NCBI GenBank assembly: GCA_951828385.1
Contig: OX639973.1
Span: 1,364,001 to 1,428,000 of the forward strand
Direction of reading: 5' to 3'
Origin: an uncultured Poribacteria bacterium
Lineage (GTDB): Bacteria; Poribacteria; WGA-4E; WGA-3G
Length of the DNA: 64,000 nucleotides
In this document: piece by piece, positions 44,877 through 52,942 of the stretch
Numbering within the stretch: position 1 is the first letter of the stretch
How the letters are laid out: each line of letters begins with the position of its first letter
Notes under the pieces: generated by a model
Told to the model about the DNA's origin: nothing
Database searches by the model: none
What the model saw: the letters and a program-made list of their open reading frames with translations, nothing else
Program-made: the position numbers and the translations under genes

Positions 44877-45430
44877 TTACCCTCCCTTTCATAAATGATC
44901 GCTGCGTCTATGCCAGGTTCTTCTTCGGCAAGCTGTACCCGAACAAACTCTCTGCGTGAGGTGGGTACATTTTTGCCGACGTAATCGGCAGCAATTGGCA
45001 GTTCGCGATGTCCTCTGTCAATCAAGGTCGCCAATTGGATTGCGGCGGGTCTACCGAAATCCATGAGTGCGTCCATTGCTGCGCGAACTGTGCGCCCTGT
45101 ATAGAGTACCTCGTCTACCAAAATGACCCATTTGCCGGTTATGTCAAAGGGAAGTTCAGTATTGCTGACCTGAATTTGCGTCTCATGGAGATTAATATCA
45201 TCTCGATAGAGCGTGACATCAATGGCACCGACATCAACTTCAATATTTTCGATGCGTTCAAGGTTTTCCGCGATACGATGGGCGATGAAGTCACCACGAC
45301 TTTTAACACCAACAAACACGAGATCTTCAATATGTTTATGGTTCTGCTCTAAAATCTCATGAGCGATTCTGAGTAAGGCGCGGCGAATTTCTTCGGCGTT
45401 CATCACTTGTGCTTTTTCACGCATTTCCAT
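44873..45430 (-). CDS. pyrR: PyrR bifunctional regulator / uracil phosphoribosyltransferase
   Basis: 185 residues. The phosphoribosyltransferase PRPP loop is VILVDEVLYTGRTVRAAMDAL, flanked by GVKSRGDFIAHRIAE and ATLIDRGHRELPIAADYVGKN. With UMP bound it binds the leader RNA and causes termination. The start is placed at ATG 45430 (MEMREKAQ): a frame from 45505 would read through the operon's own leader terminator. AGGA lies eight bases before. It leads pyrR-pyrC-carA-carB; pyrB is absent. Confidence 0.95.
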   Translation of the reverse strand: MEMREKAQVMNAEEIRRALLRIAHEILEQNHKHIEDLVFVGVKSRGDFIAHRIAENLERIENIEVDVGAIDVTLYRDDINLHETQIQVSNTELPFDITGKWVILVDEVLYTGRTVRAAMDALMDFGRPAAIQLATLIDRGHRELPIAADYVGKNVPTSRREFVRVQLAEEEPGIDAAIIYEREGK

Positions 45431-45460
45431 TTTTGGGGTCCTATGGGGTATCTTAATAAC

Positions 45461-45496
45461 AAAAAAGCCTCTCCCGTCTGATGTGACGAGAAAGGC
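45461..45496 (-). terminator. pyr leader attenuator terminator
   Basis: GCCUUUCUCGUC pairs fully with GACGGGAGAGGC (12 pairs, ACAUCA loop) followed by six U, 30 bases before pyrR. A longer frame for pyrR would have to translate it. Confidence 0.9.
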
Positions 45497-45564
45497 ATCA
45501 TCCAACTAATTCCGATGGACAATCTAAACTTTGGGTCCGATTCTGATTGTGATCTTGCATCCTT

Positions 45565-45594
45565 TTTTCAACCTCTCTGGATTGGATTAAAAAG
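45565..45594 (-). promoter_or_regulatory. PyrR-binding anti-antiterminator loop
   Basis: On the minus strand AAUCCAGAGAGGUU (45570-45583) fits the PyrR consensus ARUCCNGNGAGGYU exactly: stem AAUC/GGUU and hexaloop CAGAGA. A lower stem CCUUUUU/AAAAAAGG lies around it. Together with the downstream terminator this is a PyrR-type attenuator. Confidence 0.88.
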
Positions 45595-45625
45595 GTTTTA
45601 ACACGAACGCTCCATTTATCCTTAT

Positions 45626-45654
45626 ATTATACCATATTTGTGCATTAATTGCAA
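45626..45654 (-). promoter_or_regulatory. Sigma-70-type promoter of the pyr operon
   Basis: TTGCAA (45649-45654), 17-base spacer ending TGG, TATAAT (45626-45631). The leader from about 45619 to 45430 holds the PyrR loop and the terminator. Confidence 0.75.
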
Positions 45655-45715
45655 ATAATTTTATTTTTCGTAGACGCGATATCAGGTTTCCGAGATTACA
45701 GCCGTCTCAGAAGGG

Positions 45716-46321
45716 CTACACTTTTTGTTCCACCATGCTTGCAAGGATACCGAGGATTTTGTCGCATTGTGCAATTGGGTAGACGGCTCTATCAATATGG
45801 AGTCTCACGCCTTCCAATTTGAGAAATCGCCACTCTGTTCCCGAAGTGGTAGCTCCATAAATGTGGGGGATGTCATTCCCCTTTTCCTTGTTAAATCGTT
45901 GTGCTGCGATCATCTCAGCGGCACACTGACCGAAGCCGGTCGTCAAATTCTCCCGCTTTGCTTCAACAAGAATGATGACGGGTGCCTCTAAAAAAGAGAG
46001 TATCGGCGACAGACTCACTAAAAAATCGCAGACCCCTGTTAATCCGTGTTCGGTGTCAACGCTGAACTCAATCCCTGAAAAGAAACTGATGCGGCGATCA
46101 AAGTGCTTTCGGAGTTGAAAAAGAACATCGGTGACAATCAGTTCTGAGCGTGCTTTCTCTGTACCGCTGGAGATGGCTAACTCAACTTTCTCCTCAAGTT
46201 CTGCCATGAAGTGCTCCTGTGGCACTACCGTTGACGCTTCAGAAAAGATGCCAGCGGATTCAACGATTTCCAGTTGAAACTCTCGGCGCACTGCCTCTAA
46301 AGTAAAATTGCTATACGCCAT
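45716..46321 (-). CDS. PD-(D/E)XK-like protein, array copy 5
   Basis: A 201-residue protein, last of five tandem paralogues. Shared marks: MAYSNFTLEAVRREFQLE start, EKARSELIVTDVL (Glu), GLTGVCDFLVSLSP (Asp), IILVEAKRENL (Glu-x-Lys) and GQCAAEM (Gln): the order D, ExK, Q of a PD-(D/E)XK nuclease core. C-terminus DKILGILASMVEQKV. The segment at about residues 17-50 differs most between copies. GATAGGAGG lies before the ATG in a repeated intergenic of about 23 bases. No activity is known. Confidence 0.72.
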   Translation of the reverse strand: MAYSNFTLEAVRREFQLEIVESAGIFSEASTVVPQEHFMAELEEKVELAISSGTEKARSELIVTDVLFQLRKHFDRRISFFSGIEFSVDTEHGLTGVCDFLVSLSPILSFLEAPVIILVEAKRENLTTGFGQCAAEMIAAQRFNKEKGNDIPHIYGATTSGTEWRFLKLEGVRLHIDRAVYPIAQCDKILGILASMVEQKV

Positions 46322-46344
46322 TTCTAAGAACCTCCTATCCTTCC

Positions 46345-46950
46345 TTAGGCCTTTTGTTCCACCATACTTGCGAGGATGCCGAGAATTTTATTGCATTGTG
46401 CGATTTGGTAGACTTCTATATCAATGTGCAGACGCTGTGCTTCCAATTTGAGGAACCGCCATTCTGTTCCTGAAGTAATAGTTCCATAAATACGAGGAAT
46501 ATCATTCCCTTTTTCTGTGTTAAAACGTTGTGCGGCGAGCATCTCCGCAACACACTGCCCAAGCCCCGCTGTCAGGTCTTCTTTCTTTGCCTCAACAAGG
46601 ATAACAATGGGTGCTTCTAAATGAAGTTGCGCGGGCGACAAACTTACCAGAAAATCGCAGGTTCCGATCAATCCATTTTCAGCATCAATACTGAAGTCAA
46701 TCCCTGAAAAAAAACTGATACGGTGCTCAAACTTTTCACGCAGTTCAACGAGAACATCGGCGACAATCAGTTCTGAACGCGCCTTTTCTGTATTGATAGA
46801 GGAGGCTAACGGCACCTTTTTGGCCAACGCCGTGGTGAGGTGTTCACTCGGAGCCATCGGCTCTATTTCAGAGAATACGCCTAAAGTTTCAAACTTTTCC
46901 AGTTGAAACTTTTCCCTTACCATCTCTATAGTGAAATTGCTATACGCCAT
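46345..46950 (-). CDS. PD-(D/E)XK-like protein, array copy 4
   Basis: 201 residues; start MAYSNFTIEMV at 46950, with GATAGGAGG before it (an upstream start at 47025 would run back into copy 3). Core: KARSELIVADVL, GLIGTCDFLVSLSP, IVILVEAKKEDL, GQCVAEM. Variable segment 17-50: FETLGVFSEIEPMAPSEH. Close to copies 3 and 5; likely same fold and chemistry. Confidence 0.72.
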   Translation of the reverse strand: MAYSNFTIEMVREKFQLEKFETLGVFSEIEPMAPSEHLTTALAKKVPLASSINTEKARSELIVADVLVELREKFEHRISFFSGIDFSIDAENGLIGTCDFLVSLSPAQLHLEAPIVILVEAKKEDLTAGLGQCVAEMLAAQRFNTEKGNDIPRIYGTITSGTEWRFLKLEAQRLHIDIEVYQIAQCNKILGILASMVEQKA

Positions 46951-46973
46951 TTGCAAGAACCTCCTATCCTTCC

Positions 46974-47582
46974 TTACGCCCTTTGCTCTACCATGCTCGC
47001 GAGGATACCGATAATTTTGTCGCATTCATGAATTGAGTAGAAATCCGTGTCAATGTACAATTTTTGCCCTTCTAATTTGAGGAACAGCCATTCTGTTCCA
47101 GAAGTGGTAGCCCCATAAACACAAGAAATGTCATTTCCATTTTCTTCATTAAAACGTTGGGCGGCATGCATTTCGGCGACACACTGTCCGAGTCCAACCG
47201 TCAGATCATCTTTCTTTGCTTCAACGAGGATGATAACAGGTGCCTCCAAAACAAAGCGTGCCGGCGACAGACTTACTAAAAAATCACACACTCCCGTTAA
47301 TCCGTTTTCAGCATCAACATTGAACTCAATGCCAGAAAAAAGACTGATGCGACGCTCAAATTTCTCGCGGAGTTCAATGAGCACATTAGCAACAATCAAT
47401 TCCGACTTCGCCTTCTCTGTATTGACAGCAAGGGCTACTTGCATGTTTCGTTCCAATACCGCTGTTAGCACCGTACTTGGAACTATCGGCTCTATGTCCG
47501 AGAAGAGGTTCTCCGCCTCAACCGTTTCGTCTATTTGAAATACCTTTTTCACCTCGGCTAAGGTAAAGTTGCTATACGCCAT
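46974..47582 (-). CDS. PD-(D/E)XK-like protein, array copy 3
   Basis: 202 residues; start MAYSNFTLAEVKK at 47582 with CATAGGAGG before it. Core: KAKSELIVANVL, GLTGVCDFLVSLSP, VIILVEAKKDDL, GQCVAEM. Variable N-terminal part DETVEAENLFSDIEPIVP. Stop is 23 bases before copy 4. Confidence 0.72.
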   Translation of the reverse strand: MAYSNFTLAEVKKVFQIDETVEAENLFSDIEPIVPSTVLTAVLERNMQVALAVNTEKAKSELIVANVLIELREKFERRISLFSGIEFNVDAENGLTGVCDFLVSLSPARFVLEAPVIILVEAKKDDLTVGLGQCVAEMHAAQRFNEENGNDISCVYGATTSGTEWLFLKLEGQKLYIDTDFYSIHECDKIIGILASMVEQRA

Positions 47583-47605
47583 GTGATAGTACCTCCTATG
47601 CAAAC

Positions 47606-48211
47606 TTACGCCTTTTGTTCCACCATGCTTGCGAGGATGCCGAGGATTTTGTCACACCCGTGAATTGAGTAGAATTCTGTGTCGATATGAAGTTTCTGCC
47701 CCTCTAATTTGAGAAACCGCCAATCCGCCCCAGTCGTGCTAACCCCATAAATGTACGGGATGTTGTTCGCTCTTTGGGCATTAAATTGCTGTGCAGCGAT
47801 CATCTCTGCTGTACACTGGCCGAGGCCCTCCAATACGTCATCCTTTTTTCCCTCAACAAGAACGATAATAGGTGCCTCCAAGACAAATGAGACCGGCGAC
47901 AGGCTCACCAGAAAGTCACACACCCCAGTTAATCCTTTCTCAGCATCAACGCTAAAGTCAATACCCGAAAAAAGACTGATACGCCTATTGAAGTGCTCCC
48001 GCAGCTCCAGGAGCACATCACCAACAATCATCTCTGACCTCGCTTTTTCTGTCCCAATGGCAAGCGCGACTGGCACGTTGCGTTCCAATTCTGTTGTCAG
48101 GTGTGCACTTGGTGCCACAGGGGCTATATCACAAAAGAGGTTAGTGGGCATAGCGATTTCAAGTTGAAATTCAGTTTTCACGCTATCTAAAGTAAAGCTG
48201 CTATATGACAT
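47606..48211 (-). CDS. PD-(D/E)XK-like protein, array copy 2
   Basis: 201 residues; start MSYSSFTLDSVK at 48211. Core: KARSEMIVGDVL, GLTGVCDFLVSLSP, IIVLVEGKKDD (still Glu-x-Lys, with Gly instead of Ala), GQCTAEM. It differs most from the rest in the N-terminal part (AMPTNLFCDIAPVAPS). Follows the antitoxin-like gene by 46 bases. Confidence 0.72.
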   Translation of the reverse strand: MSYSSFTLDSVKTEFQLEIAMPTNLFCDIAPVAPSAHLTTELERNVPVALAIGTEKARSEMIVGDVLLELREHFNRRISLFSGIDFSVDAEKGLTGVCDFLVSLSPVSFVLEAPIIVLVEGKKDDVLEGLGQCTAEMIAAQQFNAQRANNIPYIYGVSTTGADWRFLKLEGQKLHIDTEFYSIHGCDKILGILASMVEQKA

Positions 48212-48257
48212 TATGCGATAACCTCCTATCCTGCAATGATTCACGCCTTTTGTGCTA

Positions 48258-48509
48258 TCATACTTGATCAATATGTTCGATAACCCACTCTCGAATTAAG
48301 TTTTCAGGGGATATCCCACGCGACTGAGCAAGGGCGTTAAGTATTTCCAACTCGCCAGGTGCTAAAACAACAAGGAGTTGGACAGAAAGTTCAAAAATAG
48401 GTTCGTCCACTTCCTCAAGTTCGTTTTCAAAATCGGTTAAGTCATGCCTGTCCCAGAAGTGTGCTAGCTCTTGAATAGAATCGGTCTGTGGAATGTTTGT
48501 ACGATTCAT
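48258..48509 (-). CDS. CopG-type antitoxin-like protein
   Basis: An 83-residue acidic protein: SIQELAHFWDRHDLTDFENELEEV then SVQLLVVLAPGELEILNALAQSRG and SPENLIREWVIEHI. The first segment is common to antitoxins with a CopG/ribbon-helix-helix tail; the second half is the DNA-binding part. GGAGG lies five bases before ATG 48509 (the ATG at 48521 overlaps it). No toxin of usual kind (BrnT, RelE) is adjacent; its neighbours are PD-(D/E)XK-like paralogues. Confidence 0.7.
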   Translation of the reverse strand: MNRTNIPQTDSIQELAHFWDRHDLTDFENELEEVDEPIFELSVQLLVVLAPGELEILNALAQSRGISPENLIREWVIEHIDQV

Positions 48510-48552
48510 CGGTTCCTCCATTGTCGATATTGAGAGTGTTTCTTCACGGACC

Positions 48553-49158
48553 TTACACCTTTTGCTCTACCATACTCACGAGGATACCGAGGATTTTGTC
48601 GCATTGCCCAATAGAATAAACTTCTTTATCTATATAGAGTTGTTGTCCTTCTAATTTAAGGAATTGCCATACTGTACCTGTAGTAGCAGCTCCATAAATG
48701 CAAGGGATTTTATTTCCTCTTTCGGTATTAAAATGTTGTGCGGCGAGCATCTCCGCAACACACTGACCGAAACCGAGCACCGGGTTGTCTTTTTTTGCCT
48801 CAACGAGGACAATAATAGGTGCCTCTAAATGAAATTGGGTAGGCGAGAGACTTATCAGAAAATCACACACACCCGTCAAGCCGCTTTCCGCATCGACACT
48901 AAAATCAATCCCAGAAAAGAAACTGATACGGTGCTCAAACTTTTCGCGCAGTTCAACGAGAACATCGGCGACAATCAGTTCCGAACTCGCCTTCTCTGTG
49001 CCTATAGCAAGGGCTAACGGCACTTTGCGCTCCAATGTCGTAGTGAGATACTCGCTGGGTGTCATCGGCTCTATACTCGAAGAAATGTCTGCGGCTTCAT
49101 CAGTCTCCAGCTGAAACGCTTTTCGCACTGTCTCTAACGTAAAATTGCTGTAAGCCAT
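48553..49158 (-). CDS. PD-(D/E)XK-like protein, array copy 1 (promoter-proximal)
   Basis: 201 residues; the first gene after the promoter at 49221-49249. Core: KASSELIVADVL, GLTGVCDFLISLSP, IIVLVEAKKDNP, GQCVAEM. Variable N-terminal part DEAADISSSIEPMTPSEY. Ends MVEQKV as copy 5 does. The copy is followed by the antitoxin-like gene with a 43-base gap. Confidence 0.72.
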   Translation of the reverse strand: MAYSNFTLETVRKAFQLETDEAADISSSIEPMTPSEYLTTTLERKVPLALAIGTEKASSELIVADVLVELREKFEHRISFFSGIDFSVDAESGLTGVCDFLISLSPTQFHLEAPIIVLVEAKKDNPVLGFGQCVAEMLAAQHFNTERGNKIPCIYGAATTGTVWQFLKLEGQQLYIDKEVYSIGQCDKILGILVSMVEQKV

Positions 49159-49220
49159 TACGACCTTGCCTCCTCTGCCTCGAATGCTACCAAGACTCTC
49201 AATGTCATAGAATTATGTTA

Positions 49221-49249
49221 AGTATATCACCTAAAATCTCTATTGTCAA
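49221..49249 (-). promoter_or_regulatory. Strong sigma-70-type promoter of the PD-(D/E)XK array
   Basis: TTGACA (49244-49249), 17-base spacer, TATACT (49221-49226) on the minus strand. The array of six genes has no other clear promoter. Confidence 0.8.
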
Positions 49250-49276
49250 CGTAAACGGAACAGAGGTTAACTTTCG

Positions 49277-50059
49277 CTATTCGCCCTGCACGGCACTGAT
49301 TTCGTCTTCGGAGATTTTATGGACACTTTTCGGGTTAAAGGTTTGCGTTGTGTCTACACGCAAGGCAACCTCAATCCGACCACCGGTCAATACAAAGAAC
49401 TGAATCAGGAAACCACCACCCTGCATCGACTCGACCTGATACGCTTCTTCATCAAGACCACCGAGCCATCTTGGTAAAGTCTCTTCAAACTTCGGATGCG
49501 CAAGGACCTTCTCCGGTAAAGCAATAATCAACGTGCCGGGCGCATCGCCGATTGCATTGCCGATGACTTTCCGCTTCTCTACCATAAACGGTACAACGCA
49601 GCTGGCGTACGCAAAATCATCGTCACCAGCGCGTTCGGGCGGGACAAGTCCCCACGTCAGGTGATGGATAAACGGGTTTCCGTATCCCTGTCCAAGCATG
49701 TGCCGCAGGGCAAGTTGGTCAACAGGGTGTACAACAGCGACATAATCAAACCACCCTTCGCTGTGTGCCGGACTCTCTGCGGGCAATTGTGCGGAGACGT
49801 TGATATAGTCGCACCCGTCAACAGGCGACGGATAACACCGCGCATCCCACCCGTTGACATAACCGAGTTGTTTCAAACCGTCTGCAACGAGGTGGGGTGG
49901 GTCACAGAAGATCGCGGCGTGATCCATGTTTGGATAAATTTCTACGCCTGTACCGATGACACGTTCTGCAACATCAGTCGCCTCTCTGAAACGGAGATCG
50001 GCATTTTCAATCGTCAAATAGTCATCAAAATTTTGGGGCAGTGTAATCAAGTTTTTCAT
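49277..50059 (-). CDS. Unknown conserved-looking protein
   Basis: A 260-residue soluble protein with no recognised family. It has a mixed beta/alpha pattern, a His/Asp-rich centre (NPFIHHLTWGLVPPERAGDDDFAYASCVV) and a C-terminal strand group. HH and D-rich segments might bind metal but this is speculation. AGAGG precedes the ATG. Stands alone upstream of the array promoter. Confidence 0.6.
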   Translation of the reverse strand: MKNLITLPQNFDDYLTIENADLRFREATDVAERVIGTGVEIYPNMDHAAIFCDPPHLVADGLKQLGYVNGWDARCYPSPVDGCDYINVSAQLPAESPAHSEGWFDYVAVVHPVDQLALRHMLGQGYGNPFIHHLTWGLVPPERAGDDDFAYASCVVPFMVEKRKVIGNAIGDAPGTLIIALPEKVLAHPKFEETLPRWLGGLDEEAYQVESMQGGGFLIQFFVLTGGRIEVALRVDTTQTFNPKSVHKISEDEISAVQGE

Positions 50060-50270
50060 GAGAAACCTCTATCTGTGTCTTGAAGGAAGGGGGTTTGGAT
50101 CAATTGATAAATCCGAGTCAGATGTTATAAGTCTAACAGAAATCGGGTCAACAAACAAGCGTTTTCTGATAACCTGTCAAGGCAAAAGTTGTTGTAAAAA
50201 GTGCAGATATTTGGTAAGTTAATAGAGGCTTGAACGCTACGTCCTATACTCAAAAACAGAGGAGCAACTC

Positions 50271-51059
50271 ATGAGGAAAAATACGTTTAGAGAACTACTC
50301 AACGCTGATAAACCCACAGTTGGCACACATATCCATACCACTTGGCCCTCCATCGTTGAAGCGATTGGGCATACAGGAATGTATGACTACGTTGAATTCG
50401 TCGGGGAATACGGACCGTTTGATCTGCATGATCTGGATAACCTGTGTCGCGCAGCAGAACTTCACAACATCTCTACGATGATTAAGGTTGACCAAGAACC
50501 ACGAGGCTTCATCGCACAGCGGGCAATCGGCTCAGGTTTCCAAAGTGTGCTTTACGCGGATTGTCAGAATGTCGAAGATGTCAAGGAATGCGTTCGTACC
50601 ACGCGCGCAGATACACCCCAAGATCGGGGCAGCTACGGTGTAGCAACCCGCCGATTTTCCTATATGGGTTACGGAGGGGGGCCAGAATACGTCCAAGCCC
50701 TCCGGGATGTCGTCAACGTCATTATGATTGAGAAAAAAGGGACAGTTGATAACCTTGAAGAGGTGCTGTCTGTTGAAGGCGTTGATATGATTCAGTGGGG
50801 CGGCTCAGATTACTCAATGAGTATCGGCATGGTAGGTCAGCGCGGTGCTCCTGAAATCCGAGAAGCACACGACAAGGTGTTCAAGACCGCGATAAAAATG
50901 GGAGTGCCACCGCGCGCCGAAATTGGAAGTGCCGACGACACGAAACGCTATCTGGATATGGGGGTTCGGCATTTCTGCATCGGCACCGATATTTCCATTC
51001 TCTACAGCTGGTGGCGGGAACAGGGTGACGGCGTACGAAAGGCTCTTGACGGACATTAG
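50271..51059 (+). CDS. HpcH/HpaI aldolase family protein
   Basis: A 262-residue TIM barrel of the class II pyruvate-aldolase family: DYVEFVGEYGPF (Glu), ISTMIKVDQEPRGFIAQRAIGSGFQSVL (Arg, metal region), VIMIEKKGTVDNLEEVL (metal Glu), VDMIQWGGSDYSMSIGMVGQ (Asp) . It should cleave or form a carbon-carbon bond of a keto acid; the substrate is unknown. GAGGAGC precedes the ATG. Confidence 0.88.
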   Translation: MRKNTFRELLNADKPTVGTHIHTTWPSIVEAIGHTGMYDYVEFVGEYGPFDLHDLDNLCRAAELHNISTMIKVDQEPRGFIAQRAIGSGFQSVLYADCQNVEDVKECVRTTRADTPQDRGSYGVATRRFSYMGYGGGPEYVQALRDVVNVIMIEKKGTVDNLEEVLSVEGVDMIQWGGSDYSMSIGMVGQRGAPEIREAHDKVFKTAIKMGVPPRAEIGSADDTKRYLDMGVRHFCIGTDISILYSWWREQGDGVRKALDGH

Positions 51060-51068
51060 AACACTTAC

Positions 51069-51095
51069 GTAGGGGCTGGGTTACCCAGCCCCTAC
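51069..51095. repeat. 12-bp palindrome GTAGGGGCTGGG / CCCAGCCCCTAC
   Basis: A perfect 12-bp palindrome with TTA loop, between two convergent genes. It can work as a two-way terminator but lacks a T-run; related to the GC-rich palindromes at 3030 and 15639. Confidence 0.7.
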
Positions 51096-51100
51096 GAGAG

Positions 51101-51136
51101 TCTCTTGTAACTGATAATCGACAACTGACAACCATT
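51101..51136. repeat. Tail copy of the CAACTGA/ACCATTAA repeat at the creatininase stop
   Basis: CTTGTAACTGATAATCGACAACTGACAACCATTAA. It forms the stop region of the creatininase gene (TTAATGGTTG on the minus strand), like the repeats at 35.97 and 42.46 kb. Confidence 0.55.
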
Positions 51137-51863
51137 AAAGCATCCCCTGCATCTTTTCCGCGACCCAATCCACAGCGACATCGATCATCGCTTGCCCTTT
51201 TTCGGCTGTCGCTAACTTCGCTTGATGGTGATATTCGCGATCGGATTTCGCCTGACCTTCATTGGAGATGGTGAGTTTCGCGCTGTCGTAATCCACGCCG
51301 TTCCAGTCAACATTTTCTGCAAAAGCGGCGAGGGCAAACGCCGTCTCAAACTCTGCTGCGTGCCCAGGACAGACCCCAGATTCCATCTGTTCTTTGACCA
51401 ACTCTTGAGTGTATGCCTCCCAATAAGAGTGAAATTCGATGTTAATACCGAGCTTTTCTCGATAGCCATCCAACCGCTCATGCACAGGACCTGCGTTGCC
51501 CGCATGTCCGTTGACAATCAGGATGTTGTCGATTCCATGCCGACGCATGCTATCAGCGACATCATAAAGCACCTCGCCAAAGACTTCGGCACGAAGCGTA
51601 AGCGTCCCTTTATGATCCATCCAGTGTTCGGATACGCCAATCGCTAAAGGCGTTGTGACGATCACCTGTGGAAACAACTTTTCAGCCGCTAATTTGGAGA
51701 CATAGACCGCGCTTTGCGTATCGTGATACATCGCCAAGTGTTCGTTGTGTTGTTCTGTGCTACCCGTGGGGATAATCGCACCTTTGAGCGTGCCAGCATC
51801 AATCGCCTCACGGACATAACGCCGTTGGTTTTCCCAAAGTAGTACGGATTTGATTTCAGACAT
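51135..51863 (-). CDS. Creatininase family amidohydrolase
   Basis: A 242-residue metal-dependent amidohydrolase of the creatininase/MftE fold. IIPTGSTEQHNEHLAMYHDT (metal ligands Glu, His, Asp), GVSEHWMDHKGTLTL, ILIVNGHAGNAG and GHAAEFETAFAL (Glu). Substrates range from creatinine to formamides and peptide tails; unknown here. GGAGG is seven bases before the second ATG (51863). It overlaps the context of the kinase gene upstream by a few bases. Confidence 0.9.
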   Translation of the reverse strand: MSEIKSVLLWENQRRYVREAIDAGTLKGAIIPTGSTEQHNEHLAMYHDTQSAVYVSKLAAEKLFPQVIVTTPLAIGVSEHWMDHKGTLTLRAEVFGEVLYDVADSMRRHGIDNILIVNGHAGNAGPVHERLDGYREKLGINIEFHSYWEAYTQELVKEQMESGVCPGHAAEFETAFALAAFAENVDWNGVDYDSAKLTISNEGQAKSDREYHHQAKLATAEKGQAMIDVAVDWVAEKMQGML

Positions 51864-51866
51864 CAT

Positions 51867-52910
51867 CTAACCTCCACTGTTTTTCGGTAGGAGACTATAC
51901 CTACCAAGTGTATTTCGGACAACCGCAATACCATCCTCCATTGACTCCCTATTAGGCGGAAGATAGTCTTGCAAACTCTCCCAATCATACTCGTTCTGCT
52001 GCGTGTCACTGTTTTTAAAGAGGATTTTGGTGCCGTAATCTCGGATCTCATTGAGCGTCCATTCATAGATATAGAACCCAAAAATATCCGCGTGTAGGGC
52101 ACCACCGTTCCGCCGTTTCGCAAGATAACTTTCTAAAACCACCTCAAACCGTTCGTCTGTGAAAGAGACCAAGTCTTTTTCAGGGGGGCCTAAGCAGACA
52201 CCATCCCAATCAATTATGTGAAGTCGGTTTTCAGCATCTATAATGAGATTGCCCGGAGTCGGATCGCCGTGTGTAATGACGAAAGGCGTTTGTAGTGCCG
52301 ATGCCGAACGTCCGAGACTATCGTATCTCTCAAGTGCCTGTAAAATTTCTGAGCTGTGTTGCGCAATTGCCTCGAGTAACTGCTTCTGGTATCCATTCCG
52401 AGGTGGTATCTTCCGCGGTGCCGCAAGGACTCTGTGAAGTTCTTTTCGTAGAGGCAAGTCATACGTTGCTATTGTAAGGTTATTAGAAGCGACTGCATCT
52501 GTGCATCCATGGATTGTCGCAAGTAATGCCGCTGTTTGTGAAAGTTCTGTATCGGCGAAATCTTTCCCGACTTTCCACAAATCCCAACGGCTTTTGCCTT
52601 CAATGAACGGAAATAGCGCGACACGAAAATTTTGCCACGGAACGTTAAGTGTCCCTTCCAGCGTTTCTAAAGGAGCAACAATACCCGATATGTCGCACTG
52701 ATGCCGTAAAAGTGATGCCACCTGCAAGCGACTATTTGGCACAGAAGTTGAAGCTTTCGCAAAATACTTCTCGCCGTTTTCTGATAAAACGATGTAACCA
52801 TAACTATCTTCACCTTCCGGAAAAAAGGTTATGGACTGCAAAGGTAAACCATAAGCAGTACTGAGGGATTCCTTTAGTTCCGTTTTATCAAAAGTATTGT
52901 CAACCTTCAT
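51867..52910 (-). CDS. APH-type kinase (aminoglycoside phosphotransferase fold)
   Basis: A 347-residue kinase-like protein. N-lobe FFPEGEDSYGYIVLSENGEKYFAKAS (Lys), catalytic loop FVITHGDPTPGNLIID (HGDxxxxN) and metal motif LHIIDWDGVCLGPPEKDL (DWD). Such proteins phosphorylate small molecules such as choline, homoserine or antibiotics. The substrate is unknown; no resistance claim can be made. The stop lies four bases before the creatininase ATG. Confidence 0.9.
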   Translation of the reverse strand: MKVDNTFDKTELKESLSTAYGLPLQSITFFPEGEDSYGYIVLSENGEKYFAKASTSVPNSRLQVASLLRHQCDISGIVAPLETLEGTLNVPWQNFRVALFPFIEGKSRWDLWKVGKDFADTELSQTAALLATIHGCTDAVASNNLTIATYDLPLRKELHRVLAAPRKIPPRNGYQKQLLEAIAQHSSEILQALERYDSLGRSASALQTPFVITHGDPTPGNLIIDAENRLHIIDWDGVCLGPPEKDLVSFTDERFEVVLESYLAKRRNGGALHADIFGFYIYEWTLNEIRDYGTKILFKNSDTQQNEYDWESLQDYLPPNRESMEDGIAVVRNTLGRYSLLPKNSGG

Positions 52911-52942
52911 AAGCGATACAACACTCGCAAGTTAGACTTTGT

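Noticed and set aside
51867-52910. Antibiotic resistance role for the APH-type kinase
   Set aside because: The fold is shared by many kinases for normal metabolites; nothing in the sequence or the neighbours supports resistance.
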